Origin: Thermocatellispora tengchongensis
GTDB lineage: Bacteria; Actinomycetota; Actinomycetes; Streptosporangiales; Streptosporangiaceae
Assembly: GCF_014202315.1 (NCBI RefSeq)
Contig: NZ_JACHGN010000007.1
Coordinates: 380,569-444,568, forward strand
Direction: 5' to 3'
Length of the DNA stretch: 64,000 nt
Part shown: positions 9,377-18,627 of the stretch, in pieces
How the letters are laid out: each line of letters starts with the position of its first letter
Position numbering within the stretch: the first letter of the stretch is position 1
Program-made: the position numbers and the translations under genes
The notes under the pieces: model-generated
The model's database searches: none
Seen by the model: only the letters and a program-made list of their open reading frames with translations
What the model was told of the DNA's origin: nothing

Positions 9377-10066
9377 TCACTGCCAACTGAGGGCGGTCAC
9401 CCCGGAAGGGGGCGGGAGGATCTTGATGACCTCCCCCTCCTCGGGGAAGCGGTTCAGGCCCGGCCTGACGCGCTCGCCGTCGCGGAGGGTGATCTCCTGC
9501 TCGCTGAGCACATCGCGTACGGTGGCGCCGGTGGTGGTGGCCCGCATGCGCACCTTGTCACGCATGACGACCACGCTGCGCCGGGTGCGGACGGTGAGGT
9601 CCATGCCGGCCAGGGGCAGCATCTGGGTGGTGGGCGCGGACAGGGCTCCGGCCCGGTCCCGCAGGCCCAGCTCGTCCAGGGCCTCGCCCACGTTGTTGGC
9701 GGTCACCCACTGGGTGCTGCGCTCGCCGTCCAGCGTCAGCCGGATCGGCCGGGCGTGGCGGACCACGATCCTGGAGCCGTCGCCGATCCGGGTCTCGGCG
9801 GCCGGGTGGAGGTAGTCGCCCGCGCCGACCTTGACCCCGGCGGAGGTGAGGGCTTCGTCCACGGTGGTGGCGAAGCCGCGCATGCGCCTCAGCTCGCCAT
9901 CGACGATGAGCTCGACCTCGGCGGCGGCGCTGACCACGGTGACCGCGATGACCGCGACGACCGCGATCACACCCCCGGCGACCCAGCCCAGGCGGTCGCG
10001 GATCGCACCGGCCGCCGGGGGCCTGCGGCGCCTTCCGCGCCGCCGCCTGCGTAGCGTCTGCGACAC
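9377..10066 (-). CDS. Rpf-like DUF348 protein lacking the G5 and transglycosylase domains
   Basis: 229 residues: an Arg-rich cytoplasmic start, one transmembrane helix (about 27-50), and three DUF348 (YabE-like) repeats marked by VDGELRRMRGFATTVDEAL, LDGERSTQWV and MRDKVRMRATTTGATVRDVL. Resuscitation-promoting factors of this class normally continue with a G5 domain and a lysozyme-like catalytic domain. Here the frame stops soon after the third repeat (GVTALSWQ). It lies upstream of tatD/metG in the classical rpf position, but its 3' side abuts the foreign-looking methyltransferase gene instead of ksgA. It is therefore likely a truncated rpf, or a DUF348-only adaptor that bound its substrate without cutting it. 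Confidence 0.8.
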   Translation of the reverse strand: MSQTLRRRRRGRRRRPPAAGAIRDRLGWVAGGVIAVVAVIAVTVVSAAAEVELIVDGELRRMRGFATTVDEALTSAGVKVGAGDYLHPAAETRIGDGSRIVVRHARPIRLTLDGERSTQWVTANNVGEALDELGLRDRAGALSAPTTQMLPLAGMDLTVRTRRSVVVMRDKVRMRATTTGATVRDVLSEQEITLRDGERVRPGLNRFPEEGEVIKILPPPSGVTALSWQ

Positions 10067-10158
10067 GTACGTCCTCCGGTGACTCGACCGGTGCCGAACG
10101 TAACGCGGCGCGCTCGACCACTACAAGTGACTGGACGGTTCCGTGGCGTTACACTTCC

Positions 10159-11016
10159 TTACCAGGGGCCGAAGATCTTCTCGCCGTTGGCGCCGATGGC
10201 CGCGGCCAGGGCCTCGGGTTGCATCGACTTGACCTCGGCCAGGCACCGCAGCGTGAGCGGGATGAGGTACGGCGCGTTGGGCTTGCCGCGGTGGGGCGTG
10301 GGCGGCAGGTACGGCGCGTCGGTCTCGACCAGCATCAGCTCGGGCGGCGCCACCCGCGCGGCCTCGCGCAGGTAGCCGGCGTTCTTGTACGTCACCGGGC
10401 CGGAGAACGACATGAAATAGCCGGCATCGACGCACCGCTTGGCCATCTCGGCGTCGCCGGAGTAGCTGTGGAAGATCACCACATCCGGCGCGCCCTCCTC
10501 CGCCAGCACCCGCAGCACGTCGTCGTGGGCCTCGCGGTCGTGGATGACCAGCGCCCGCCCGGTGCGCTTGGCGATCTCGATGTGCGCGCGGAAGCTGGCG
10601 TGCTGGTCGTCCTTGGCCGCCCAGTCGCGGTAGTAGTCGAGCCCGGTCTCGCCCACCGCGCGCACCCGCGGCTCGCGGGCCAGCTCCTCGATCTCGGCCA
10701 GGACCTCCGGCGTGGCCGCGTGGGCGTCGTTGGGGTGGATGGCCACCGCGGCGTACACGTCGGGGTGCCGGGCCGCGACATCGGCGCCCCAGCGCGAGGA
10801 CGCCAGGTCATAGCCGACCGTGACCAGGCGCGTCACCCCGACCGACCGGGCCGCCGCCACGATGCCCTCGACCGACGCCGCCGCGGCCTGCGCCGCGGTG
10901 GCGACCGGATCTTCGGGGGCGGCGGGGCGGCTGCCCACCATGATGTCGAGGTGGCAGTGGCTGTCGAACACTTCGGCGCCCAGCGGCTCGGGGGGCGCCG
11001 GCGGGACTTTACTCAT
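10159..11016 (-). CDS. tatD: TatD family metal-dependent DNase/hydrolase
   Basis: TIM-barrel hydrolase of the amidohydrolase superfamily, implicated in DNA repair and 3'-5' exonuclease activity. The ATG at 11016 (MSKVPPAPPEPL) gives 285 residues, close to family size. Metal ligands are in FDSHCHLD, GETGLDYY (Glu), VIHDREAHDD and FHSYSG, with the terminal Asp in VETDAPYLPP. It starts 7 bases after metG and is probably cotranscribed with it; metG-tatD-rpf-ksgA is a standard actinobacterial order. Confidence 0.94.
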   Translation of the reverse strand: MSKVPPAPPEPLGAEVFDSHCHLDIMVGSRPAAPEDPVATAAQAAAASVEGIVAAARSVGVTRLVTVGYDLASSRWGADVAARHPDVYAAVAIHPNDAHAATPEVLAEIEELAREPRVRAVGETGLDYYRDWAAKDDQHASFRAHIEIAKRTGRALVIHDREAHDDVLRVLAEEGAPDVVIFHSYSGDAEMAKRCVDAGYFMSFSGPVTYKNAGYLREAARVAPPELMLVETDAPYLPPTPHRGKPNAPYLIPLTLRCLAEVKSMQPEALAAAIGANGEKIFGPW

Positions 11017-11023
11017 ATGCCTA

Positions 11024-12805
11024 TCAACCGCCCAGGCGGGCGAGCTCGTCGTCGACGACCTTCGGGTCGAGCTTGGGGAACAGCGGGGTCGGCGGCGCCA
11101 GCGGGGTGCCGGGCCGGATCGGGCGGTGCTCCCACGTGGCCGCACCCGTGTAGTCACCGGTGATCACCGGATAGCGCGCGCCGCCCTCCTCGTCCACCTC
11201 GCGGATCTCCGGCATGCCGGACCAGACGCCCTCGCCGCCCAGCATCGCGTAGATCTTGTTGGAGGAGGTCGGCAGGAACGGCGTGAGCAGGGTCTTGGCG
11301 TCATCGACGACCTGGAGCGCGACGTGCAGGATCGACTTCTGCCGCTCCGGGTCGCCCTTGAGCTTCCACGGCTCCTGCTCGGCGAGGTACTTGTTCGCCT
11401 CGCGCACGACGTCGAACGCCTCGGTGATCGCGTTCTTGAACCGGGAGCGGCCCAGCTCGGCCCCCACCGGGCCGAAGGCCGCCCGCGAGCGCTCCAGCAG
11501 CGCCCGGTCGGCGTCGGTCAGCTCGCCCGGCTCGGGGATCTCGCCGAAGTTCTTGGCCGCCATCGAGATCGACCGGTTGACCAGGTTGCCCCAGGCGGCG
11601 ACCAGCTCGCCGTTGTTGCGGTTGACGAACTCCGACCAGGTGAAGTCGGTGTCCTGGGTCTCGGGCCCGGCCACCGCGATGTAGTAGCGCAGCGCGTCGG
11701 CGTCGTAGCGGGACAGGAAGTCGCGCACGTAGATGACGACCTGGCGGGAGGAGGAGAACTTGCGCCCCTCCATGGTCAGGAACTCGCTGGAGACGACCTC
11801 GGAGGGCAGGTCGAGCGCGCCGAGGGAGCCCGGGGAGCCGTCGCGCGAGCCCTGGCCGTTGTAGCCGAGCAGCATGGCCGGCCAGATCTCGGCGTGGAAG
11901 ACGATGTTGTCCTTGCCCATGAAGTAGTAGCCGCGGGCGTCGGGGTTCTGCCACCACTGCCGCCACGCGTCGGGGTCGCCGGAGCGCTTGGCCCACTCGA
12001 CCGACGCCGACAGGTAGCCCACCACCGCGTCGAACCACACGTACAGCTTCTTGTCGGGGCGGTCGCGCCAGCCGTCGAGCGGGATCGGCACGCCCCAGTC
12101 GAGGTCGCGGCTGATCGCGCGCGGCTGGAGGTCGTCGAGCAGGTTCAGCGCGAACTTCAGCACGTTGGGCCGCCACTCGCCCTGCTTGCTCTGCAGGTAG
12201 GAGCCCAGCGCGCCGGCGAAGGCGGGCAGGTCGAGCATGAAGTGCTCGGTCTCCACGAAGACCGGGGTCTCGCCGTTGATCCGCGACTTGGGGTTGATCA
12301 GATCGACCGGGTCGAGCTGGTTGCCGCAGTTGTCGCACTGGTCGCCGCGCGCGCCGTCGTAGCCGCAGATGGGACAGGTGCCCTCGATGTAGCGGTCGGG
12401 CAGGGTGCGGCCGGTGGACGGCGAGATCGCGCCCATCGTGGTCCTGGGGAAGATGTAGCCGTTGTCGTACAGGCCCTTGAAGATCTCCTGCACCACGGCG
12501 TAGTGGTTGCGCGTGGTGGTACGGGTGAACAGGTCGTACGAGAGCCCGAGCGCGGTGAGGTCCTCGGCGATGACCCGGTTGTAGCGGTCGGCGAGTTCGC
12601 GGGCGGTCACGCCCTCCTTGTCGGCCTGCACCTGGATCGGCGTGCCGTGCTCGTCGGTGCCGCTGACCATCAGCACCTTGTTGCCCGCCATCCGCTGGTA
12701 ACGGCTGAAGATGTCGGAGGGCACCCCGAATCCGGACACGTGCCCGATGTGGCGGGGACCGTTTGCGTAGGGCCACGCGACGGCGGTCAAGATGTGCTGG
12801 GACAT
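11024..12805 (-). CDS. metG: Methionyl-tRNA synthetase
   Basis: Class I aminoacyl-tRNA synthetase charging initiator and elongator tRNA-Met. 593 residues. The ATP-binding HIGH motif is intact ([11 protein letters not shown] near residue 17-23), and a zinc knuckle CPICGYDG...CDNCG lies in the connective peptide. The KMSKS-equivalent is KFSSSR, the form usual in actinobacterial MetG. No C-terminal dimerisation domain is present. It heads the metG-tatD pair. Confidence 0.97.
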   Translation of the reverse strand: MSQHILTAVAWPYANGPRHIGHVSGFGVPSDIFSRYQRMAGNKVLMVSGTDEHGTPIQVQADKEGVTARELADRYNRVIAEDLTALGLSYDLFTRTTTRNHYAVVQEIFKGLYDNGYIFPRTTMGAISPSTGRTLPDRYIEGTCPICGYDGARGDQCDNCGNQLDPVDLINPKSRINGETPVFVETEHFMLDLPAFAGALGSYLQSKQGEWRPNVLKFALNLLDDLQPRAISRDLDWGVPIPLDGWRDRPDKKLYVWFDAVVGYLSASVEWAKRSGDPDAWRQWWQNPDARGYYFMGKDNIVFHAEIWPAMLLGYNGQGSRDGSPGSLGALDLPSEVVSSEFLTMEGRKFSSSRQVVIYVRDFLSRYDADALRYYIAVAGPETQDTDFTWSEFVNRNNGELVAAWGNLVNRSISMAAKNFGEIPEPGELTDADRALLERSRAAFGPVGAELGRSRFKNAITEAFDVVREANKYLAEQEPWKLKGDPERQKSILHVALQVVDDAKTLLTPFLPTSSNKIYAMLGGEGVWSGMPEIREVDEEGGARYPVITGDYTGAATWEHRPIRPGTPLAPPTPLFPKLDPKVVDDELARLGG

Positions 12806-12860
12806 GACTCCAGCCTAGAGGGCCGCGCGCCCCTTCCCGAACCGAATATGCCCGCCGTCG

Positions 12861-14201
12861 TCAGTCGCGCGCCGCGACGCGGCCCTCTCCGGCCGTCTCG
12901 GCGGCGGTCGCGTCCTCGGCGGCCTCCTTACTCACCGCCTCGGCGGCCTCCTTGCTGACCGCCTCGGCGGCCTCCTTGCTGACCGCCTCGGCGGCCTCCT
13001 TGCTGACGGCCTCGGCGGCCTCCTCGGCGGCGGAGGCGGCGACGTCGGTCGGGGTCTCCTTGGTGCGCCGGATGCCCAGGATGCTGATGAACAGCGCCGC
13101 GAAGATGGTCTGGAAGCTCATGATCAGAGCCGTGGCCGAGGGCACCACCAGACGCAGCGACTCGCGCGGGTTGAGCTCGCCGAAGCTGCGCACCTGCCAG
13201 TGCACCAGCGAGGCCACCAGACCGGCGAGGCCGGCCAGGGCCAGCAGGCCGCCGACGATCAGCCCGCGCTCCAGGGTGATCACATCGACCAGGCGCTTGA
13301 CCCGCCGGTCCTCGGGCAGGAAGCCCTCCTCGGCCGCGTAGACCTTGGTGAACAGCGCGAACAGCACCGCCTGGAAGCCGATGACCACCATCGCCGACGC
13401 GCCGACCAGGGTGTCGACGTCGAAGGCCAGCTCGCCGATCTCGACCGGGCCGAAGGTGAGCGCGGTGCCCGCGGCCACGCCGAGCACCATCATGACCAGG
13501 CCGGGGATGAAGAACAGCCAGCGCGGGCTGTAGAGCAGCAGGAAGCGCAGGTGGCGCCAGCCGTCGCGCCAGGAGCGCAGGTGGGGCGGGCGGGAGCGGC
13601 CGTCGGGGGAGAGCGTGGTGGGCACCTCGCGGACGTCGAGGCCCTGCAGGGTGGCCTTGACGACCATCTCGCTGGCGAACTCCATGCCGCCGGTCTGCAG
13701 GCCCAGCCGCAGGATCGAGTCGCGGCGGAAGCCGCGCAGCCCGCAGTGGAAGTCGCCGATCTTGGAGGGGAAGAACAGCCGGCCGATGAACGACAGCACC
13801 GGGTTGCCGAGGTAGCGGTGCAGCGGGGGCATGGCGCCGGGGGCGATGCCGCCCCGGAACCGGTTGCCCATGACCAGCTCGGCGCCGTCGCGCAGCTCGT
13901 CCACGAACGGCTTCAGCGCGGTGAAGTCGTAGGAGTCGTCGGCGTCGCCCATGATGACGTAACGGCCGCGGGCGGCGCGGATGCCGCCCATCAGCGCGTT
14001 GCCGTAGCCCTTCTCCTCCACGTGCACGACACGCGCGCCGGCGTCGCGGGCGAGCTGCTGGGAACCGTCGGTGCTGCCGTTGTCGGCGATCACGACTTCA
14101 CCCTCGATACCGTGCTCCCGCATGCAGGAAAGGGCCTTGCGCACACAGGTCTCCACGGTCTCCGCCTCATTGAGGCAGGGCATGACCACGGTCAGTTCCA
14201 C
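12861..14201 (-). CDS. GT2 family glycosyltransferase with membrane segments (DPM1-like)
   Basis: Polyprenyl-phosphate sugar synthase type protein, 446 residues. The N-terminal GT-A domain begins with VVMPCLNEAETVE and has a DADDSYDF metal/nucleotide motif near residue 91-98. About four transmembrane helices follow (from about residue 230), which would hold the enzyme at the membrane where it loads a lipid carrier. The C-terminal tail carries four AAEAVSKE repeats. It is divergent from a GT39-like multi-pass protein and close to a Pmt gene, so the set probably glycosylates envelope proteins or lipids. The sugar is not predictable. Confidence 0.87.
   Translation of the reverse strand: MELTVVMPCLNEAETVETCVRKALSCMREHGIEGEVVIADNGSTDGSQQLARDAGARVVHVEEKGYGNALMGGIRAARGRYVIMGDADDSYDFTALKPFVDELRDGAELVMGNRFRGGIAPGAMPPLHRYLGNPVLSFIGRLFFPSKIGDFHCGLRGFRRDSILRLGLQTGGMEFASEMVVKATLQGLDVREVPTTLSPDGRSRPPHLRSWRDGWRHLRFLLLYSPRWLFFIPGLVMMVLGVAAGTALTFGPVEIGELAFDVDTLVGASAMVVIGFQAVLFALFTKVYAAEEGFLPEDRRVKRLVDVITLERGLIVGGLLALAGLAGLVASLVHWQVRSFGELNPRESLRLVVPSATALIMSFQTIFAALFISILGIRRTKETPTDVAASAAEEAAEAVSKEAAEAVSKEAAEAVSKEAAEAVSKEAAEDATAAETAGEGRVAARD
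12921..13016 (-). repeat. 24-bp tandem repeat coding AAEAVSKE units
   Basis: Four consecutive 24-bp units, three of them almost identical, encode the octapeptide AAEAVSKE in the C-terminal tail of the GT2 protein. The high DNA identity points to recent expansion, and the in-frame unit allows copy-number change without frameshift. Confidence 0.9.
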
Positions 14202-14301
14202 GACACAACCTCTCGCTCACGGCACGTGCAATTTCACCATCATGCCCTCCGACTCGTCGTGCCAGGGTCAAGACGCCCAAACGGCTGGCATCCTGTAATC
14301 C

Positions 14302-15924
14302 ATGGTGAGCGTTGCGGAGCGGCCGCGATTGAGACTGCCCGCCGCGGAGACGAGAACACGCCTGATCGCGTTCCTGCGCGGGCACCGCTGGTTCTCCGCG
14401 GCGTTCGCGCTGGCAGCCGTACTGCGGCTGATCACCATGCTGGCATACTCGCCGGCCCTGTGGTTCAACGACTCCTACGAGTACGTCTCGGTCGCGCTGC
14501 ACCCCACCCGTCCCCACCCGATCCGGCCCAACGGCTACGGCTGGTTCCTGATGCTGCTGGAGCCCTTCCACAGCTTCGCGTTCGTCGTCTTCGTCCAGCA
14601 CCTCATGGGCCTGGCCACCGGCGTGCTGATCTACGCGCTGCTGCGCAAGCGGTTCGGCCTGCCCGGCTGGGGGGCGACCCTGGCGGCGGTGCCGGTGCTG
14701 TTCGACGGCTACCAGATCCAGCTCGAACACCTGATCATGTCCGACACCATGTTCACGCTGCTCGTGGTAGCGGCGATCACCATGGTGCTCTGGCACCGGA
14801 AGATGAGCCCGCGCGTGGGCGCGGTGGTGGGCCTGCTGCTCGCGCTCACCGCGCTGACGCGCAGCATCGGCCTGCCGATCCTGGCCCTGGTCGTGGTCTA
14901 CCTGCTGATCAAGCGGGTCGGCTGGCGGCCGATCGCCGCCCTGGTCGCCGCCTGCGCGGCGCCGGTCGTGGCCTACATGGCCTGGTTCTCCAGCGCGTAC
15001 GGCAGCTTCGCGATGACCAGCAGCGACGGCCCGATCCTGTACATGCGCACGTCCCTGTTCGCCGACTGCAACAAGATGGGCATCGACGCGCGCAGGGAGC
15101 TGGACCTCGCGCTGCTGTGCATCAGCGTGCCGGTCGAGATGCGCGGCGTGTCGGGCCAGGGGTTCCTGTGGTGGAACACCGACACCCAGACCTTCCACCG
15201 GTTCGCGCCCGGCACCAAGTTCGGCGTGGAGATGAACGCCAACGCGGGCGCGTTCGCCCAGCGCGCGATCCTGTCGCAGCCGGGCGACTACCTGTCGTTC
15301 GTGGCCCGCGACTTCTTCCGCGCCTTCCGCTGGGACCGCCCGGTCTACCCCGACGCGAGCACCTACCTGCAGTACGAGTTCCCCAGCGTGGAGAAACCGC
15401 TGCCCACCTGGTCGCTCTACCACGGCCGGGCCGACACCGACGCCGAGCTGTACGAGCAGGGCCGGGCCGCGCCGCAGATCACCCAGCCCTGGGCCGGGTT
15501 CATGCAGGGCTACCAGCGCATGGTGCACCTGCCGGGCACGGCCCTGGGCGTGCTGCTGCTCATCGGCCTGTACGGCGTGGCGGTGCGCTGGCGGCGGCTG
15601 GGCGGCCCGGTGCTGCTGCCGTGGCTGGCCGCCCTGGGCCTGATCCTGGCCCCGGCCGCGACCGCCGAGTTCGACTACCGCTACCTGCTGCCCGCGGTGC
15701 CGCTGGCCTGCCTGGCCGCCGGGATCGCGCTGCGCCACGGCGTACGCCCGTGGCGGCGCGCGGCGGCCAAGGCCGGGGCCGGGGCTGGGGCTGGGGCTGG
15801 GGCCGGGGCTGGGATCGAGGCCGGGCCCGGGGCCGGCGACGCGCCCGCCATCGAGCCCGCCGAGCCTGTCACTGGGCCCGCCACTGGGCCCGCGACCCCC
15901 GGCCCGGAGGCGGCCGGCCGCTGA
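14302..15924 (+). CDS. Multi-pass membrane glycosyltransferase, GT39/ArnT-like
   Basis: 540-residue integral membrane protein with about ten hydrophobic helices from residue 33 onward. The first outer loop has the acidic WFNDSYEYVS motif, in the position of the catalytic acidic residues of lipid-carrier-dependent GT-C transferases. An extracytoplasmic region with Cys residues (FADCNKMG, LLCISVPV) follows. It is likely to transfer a sugar from polyprenyl phosphate to an envelope acceptor; family assignment is from layout, not from strong motifs. The C-terminus is a low-complexity Ala/Gly run encoded by a 6-bp repeat (15771-15815). It is divergent from the GT2 gene. Confidence 0.75.
   Translation: MVSVAERPRLRLPAAETRTRLIAFLRGHRWFSAAFALAAVLRLITMLAYSPALWFNDSYEYVSVALHPTRPHPIRPNGYGWFLMLLEPFHSFAFVVFVQHLMGLATGVLIYALLRKRFGLPGWGATLAAVPVLFDGYQIQLEHLIMSDTMFTLLVVAAITMVLWHRKMSPRVGAVVGLLLALTALTRSIGLPILALVVVYLLIKRVGWRPIAALVAACAAPVVAYMAWFSSAYGSFAMTSSDGPILYMRTSLFADCNKMGIDARRELDLALLCISVPVEMRGVSGQGFLWWNTDTQTFHRFAPGTKFGVEMNANAGAFAQRAILSQPGDYLSFVARDFFRAFRWDRPVYPDASTYLQYEFPSVEKPLPTWSLYHGRADTDAELYEQGRAAPQITQPWAGFMQGYQRMVHLPGTALGVLLLIGLYGVAVRWRRLGGPVLLPWLAALGLILAPAATAEFDYRYLLPAVPLACLAAGIALRHGVRPWRRAAAKAGAGAGAGAGAGAGIEAGPGAGDAPAIEPAEPVTGPATGPATPGPEAAGR
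15771..15815 (+). repeat. GGGGCT-type hexanucleotide repeat
   Basis: About seven copies of a GGGGCT/GGGGCC hexamer encode the (AG)n tract at the C-terminus of the GT39-like protein. Such runs are prone to slippage, but hexamer changes stay in frame. Confidence 0.8.
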
Positions 15925-15951
15925 GCGCCGGTCACGCGCCCCGCCGTGCGG

Positions 15952-16788
15952 CTAGCGGTGGACGGCGTTGTAGAGCGCGCGGCGCGAGACTCCGGCGGCC
16001 CTGGCGACCTCGGCGACGGCCTCCTTGCGCGGGGTGCCCGCCTCGGCCAGGCGGGCGACCTCGGCGGCCAGCTCGTCCAGGTCGGCCTCGCCGGGCGTGG
16101 CCGGCACGTGCCCGGCCACCACCACGGTGATCTCGCCCTTGACCCCGCCGGCCGCCCAGTCGGCCAGCTCGGCGAGGCTCCCCCGGCGGACCTCCTCGTA
16201 GGTCTTGGTCAGCTCGCGGCACACCGCCGCCTGCCGCTCGGCGCCGAACGCCTCGGCCATGGCCTCCAGGGTGGCCGCGAGGCGGTGCGGGGCCTCGAAG
16301 AAGACCATGGTGCGCTCCTCGGCGGCCAGCCCCTCCAGCCGGCGCGCCCGGTCGCCCGGCCTGCGCGGCGGGAACCCCTCGAAGCAGAACCGGTCGCTGG
16401 GCAGCCCCGACACGGCCAGCGCGGTCGTGACCGCCGACGGGCCGGGCAGGGCGGTGACGTGCACCCCGGCCTCCACGGCGAGGCGGGTGAGCCGGTAGCC
16501 GGGGTCGGACACGCCCGGCATCCCCGCGTCGGTCACGACCAGTACAGTCGCCCCCTCCTTCAGGGCCACCAGCAGCTCGGCGGCCCGCTCGGCCTCGTTG
16601 GCGTCGTAGTAGGAGACCAGCTTGGCGCGGATCTCGACCTCCAGGTCGGTGGCCAGCCTGCGCAGCTTGCGGGTGTCCTCGGCCGCGATCACGTCCGCGC
16701 TCTCCAGCGCCTGCCGCAACCGCGGCGAGGCGTCCCCCACGCGCCCGATGGGCACTCCGGCCAGCACCAACCTCCCGAAACCGTTCAC
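15952..16788 (-). CDS. rsmI: 16S rRNA (cytidine(1402)-2'-O)-methyltransferase
   Basis: Tetrapyrrole-methylase-fold enzyme that 2'-O-methylates C1402 in the ribosomal P site. 278 residues, normal size. Diagnostic blocks: VLAGVPIGRVGDASPR at the N-terminus (here GVPIGRVGD in place of the usual TPIGNLGD), AAEDTRKLRRL, VVTDAGMPGVSDPGYRL and ALPGPSAVTTALAVSGL. The C-terminal helix-turn-helix-like segment PRKEAVAEVARAAGVSRRALYNAV is typical of actinobacterial RsmI. It is divergent from pmt. Confidence 0.95.
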   Translation of the reverse strand: MNGFGRLVLAGVPIGRVGDASPRLRQALESADVIAAEDTRKLRRLATDLEVEIRAKLVSYYDANEAERAAELLVALKEGATVLVVTDAGMPGVSDPGYRLTRLAVEAGVHVTALPGPSAVTTALAVSGLPSDRFCFEGFPPRRPGDRARRLEGLAAEERTMVFFEAPHRLAATLEAMAEAFGAERQAAVCRELTKTYEEVRRGSLAELADWAAGGVKGEITVVVAGHVPATPGEADLDELAAEVARLAEAGTPRKEAVAEVARAAGVSRRALYNAVHR

Positions 16789-16902
16789 GCTCCCCAGTCT
16801 CGCGCACCGGGACGCCGATCACGCGCCCGGCCGTGCACCCCAATTGAGTTGTGTGTCGCGTTTCTTAACTTCACCGGATGGGCAGCCCCGTACGATGGCC
16901 GG

Positions 16903-18513
16903 GTGGCGGTGACCGACTTCTCATACCAGGCCCATGGTCAGCCGGCGTCCGAGCAGAACGTCCGGGTGCCGTCCGCGCGCGAGCGGCTGGTGCCGCCCAT
17001 GGGCGGCAGCGTCCTGTGGGGCTGGCTCGGCCCGCTGCTGGTCGCCGCGATCGGCGCCTTCCTGCGCTTCGACCGGCTCGACCGGCCCAAGGCGATCGTC
17101 TTCGACGAGACCTACTACGCCAAAGAGGGCCTGTCGCTGATCAACTTCGGCGTCGAGAAGGTCGCGGTCAAGGACGCCGACAAGCTGCTCATCTCCGGCA
17201 ACACCAACATCTGGCAGCAGTGCGCGCCCGCCGAGATCGACAAGTGCGCGTCCTACGTCGTGCATCCGCCGCTGGGCAAGTGGATGATCGGGGCCGGGGA
17301 GTGGCTGTTCGGCGCCACTCCGTGGGGATGGCGCTTCGTCCCGGCGCTGGTCGGGGCGATCTCGATCCTGATCCTGGCCCGGGTGGCGCGCCGGATGACC
17401 CGCTCCACCCTGCTGGGCTGCCTGGCCGGGCTGCTGCTGGCCCTGGACGGGCTGCACTTCGTGCTCTCGCGCACGGCGCTGCTGGACATCTTCCTGATGT
17501 TCTGGGTGCTGGCCGGGTTCGCCTGCCTGGTGGTGGACCGCGACCGGGCCCGCGAGCGGCTGGTGGCGTGGTACGAGTCCTCGCCGCTGTCCGACATCGG
17601 GCCCGACCTCGGCTGGCGGCCCTGGCGCCTGGCCGCGGGGGTGTGCCTGGGCGCCGCCTGCGCGGTGAAGTGGTCGGGCATCTACTTCCTGATCGCCTTC
17701 GCGGTCATGTCGCTGCTGTGGGACGCCGGGGCCCGCCGCGCGGTGGGGCTGCGCACGCCGTACGTGGGGATGTTCCAGCGCGACCTGCCCAAGGCGCTCG
17801 GCGCCATGGCGCTCGCCCCGGCCGTGGCCTACACGCTGGCCTGGACCGGCTGGTTCGTCTCCGCCGAGGGCTACGGCCGCAACTGGGAGCGCGCGACCTC
17901 CAACGGCCCGTTCTACTTCGTCTTCGACTCCGCGCGCTCCTGGATCGACTACCAGTTGCAGGCGCTGAGCTTCCACACCGGGCTGGAGTCCACGCACAAC
18001 TACCAGTCGGAGCCGTGGCAGTGGCCGCTGCTGCTGCGGCCGGTGGCGTTCTGGTACGAGAGCCCGAAGAACGTCTGCGGCGCCGAGACCTGCTCGCAGG
18101 CCGTGCTGGGCGTGGGCACGCCGGTGATCTGGTTCACCGCCGTCGTGGCGCTGATCGCCATGATCGCCTGGTACGTCGCCACCCGCGACTGGCGGGCCGG
18201 GGCCGTGCTGCTGGCGTACGCGGCGGGCTGGCTGCCCTGGTTCTACTTCGCCATCGCCGACAACCGCACCATGTTCCTGTTCTACACCGCGCCCCTGCTG
18301 CCGTTCATGGTGCTGGCGATCGTGCTGGCCGCGGGACTGGTCATCGGGCCCCAGGGGGCGCCGCAGCAGCGGCGTATCATCGGTGCGGTGGCGACCGGCG
18401 TCCTCGCGATAGCCGCGCTGGCGAATTTCTGGTACCTCTATCCGGTGCTGACCGCCGAGACCATCCCCTACCAGGAGTGGTATAGCAGGATGCTGTTGAA
18501 GAAATGGATCTAG
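16903..18513 (+). CDS. pmt: Polyprenyl-phosphate-mannose--protein O-mannosyltransferase
   Basis: GT39 enzyme that mannosylates Ser/Thr of exported proteins using polyprenyl-phosphomannose, coupled to Sec export. The frame extends far upstream, but the protein begins at GTG 16903 (VAVTDFSYQAHG; a second GTG is at 16909), giving about 536 residues, as in the mycobacterial enzyme. The catalytic acidic pair is in the first loop, FDETYYAKEGLSL. Further marks are HPPLGKW, the LLDIFLMF helix, and about ten transmembrane segments. The nearby GT2 gene is a plausible source of the lipid-linked sugar. The Pro/Thr-rich linker of the kinase at 4.5 kb would be a typical kind of substrate, but that is speculation. 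Confidence 0.93.
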   Translation: MAVTDFSYQAHGQPASEQNVRVPSARERLVPPMGGSVLWGWLGPLLVAAIGAFLRFDRLDRPKAIVFDETYYAKEGLSLINFGVEKVAVKDADKLLISGNTNIWQQCAPAEIDKCASYVVHPPLGKWMIGAGEWLFGATPWGWRFVPALVGAISILILARVARRMTRSTLLGCLAGLLLALDGLHFVLSRTALLDIFLMFWVLAGFACLVVDRDRARERLVAWYESSPLSDIGPDLGWRPWRLAAGVCLGAACAVKWSGIYFLIAFAVMSLLWDAGARRAVGLRTPYVGMFQRDLPKALGAMALAPAVAYTLAWTGWFVSAEGYGRNWERATSNGPFYFVFDSARSWIDYQLQALSFHTGLESTHNYQSEPWQWPLLLRPVAFWYESPKNVCGAETCSQAVLGVGTPVIWFTAVVALIAMIAWYVATRDWRAGAVLLAYAAGWLPWFYFAIADNRTMFLFYTAPLLPFMVLAIVLAAGLVIGPQGAPQQRRIIGAVATGVLAIAALANFWYLYPVLTAETIPYQEWYSRMLLKKWI

Positions 18514-18627
18514 TGCGCAATACCTCCTTTTTATCCCTCACTTCCTAGGCTGGGCGGCGTGCAAGATCCAATACGCAGCGGTTTCGGTCATCGTCACGGC
18601 TGGGGTCCATACGGCAGACTTCGAGGC

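Noticed and set aside
13200-16130. Very long plus-strand ORF of about 976 codons
   Set aside because: It overlaps the GT2 gene antisense and the GT39-like gene out of frame, and its composition (Arg/Ala/Gly/Pro runs) is not protein-like.
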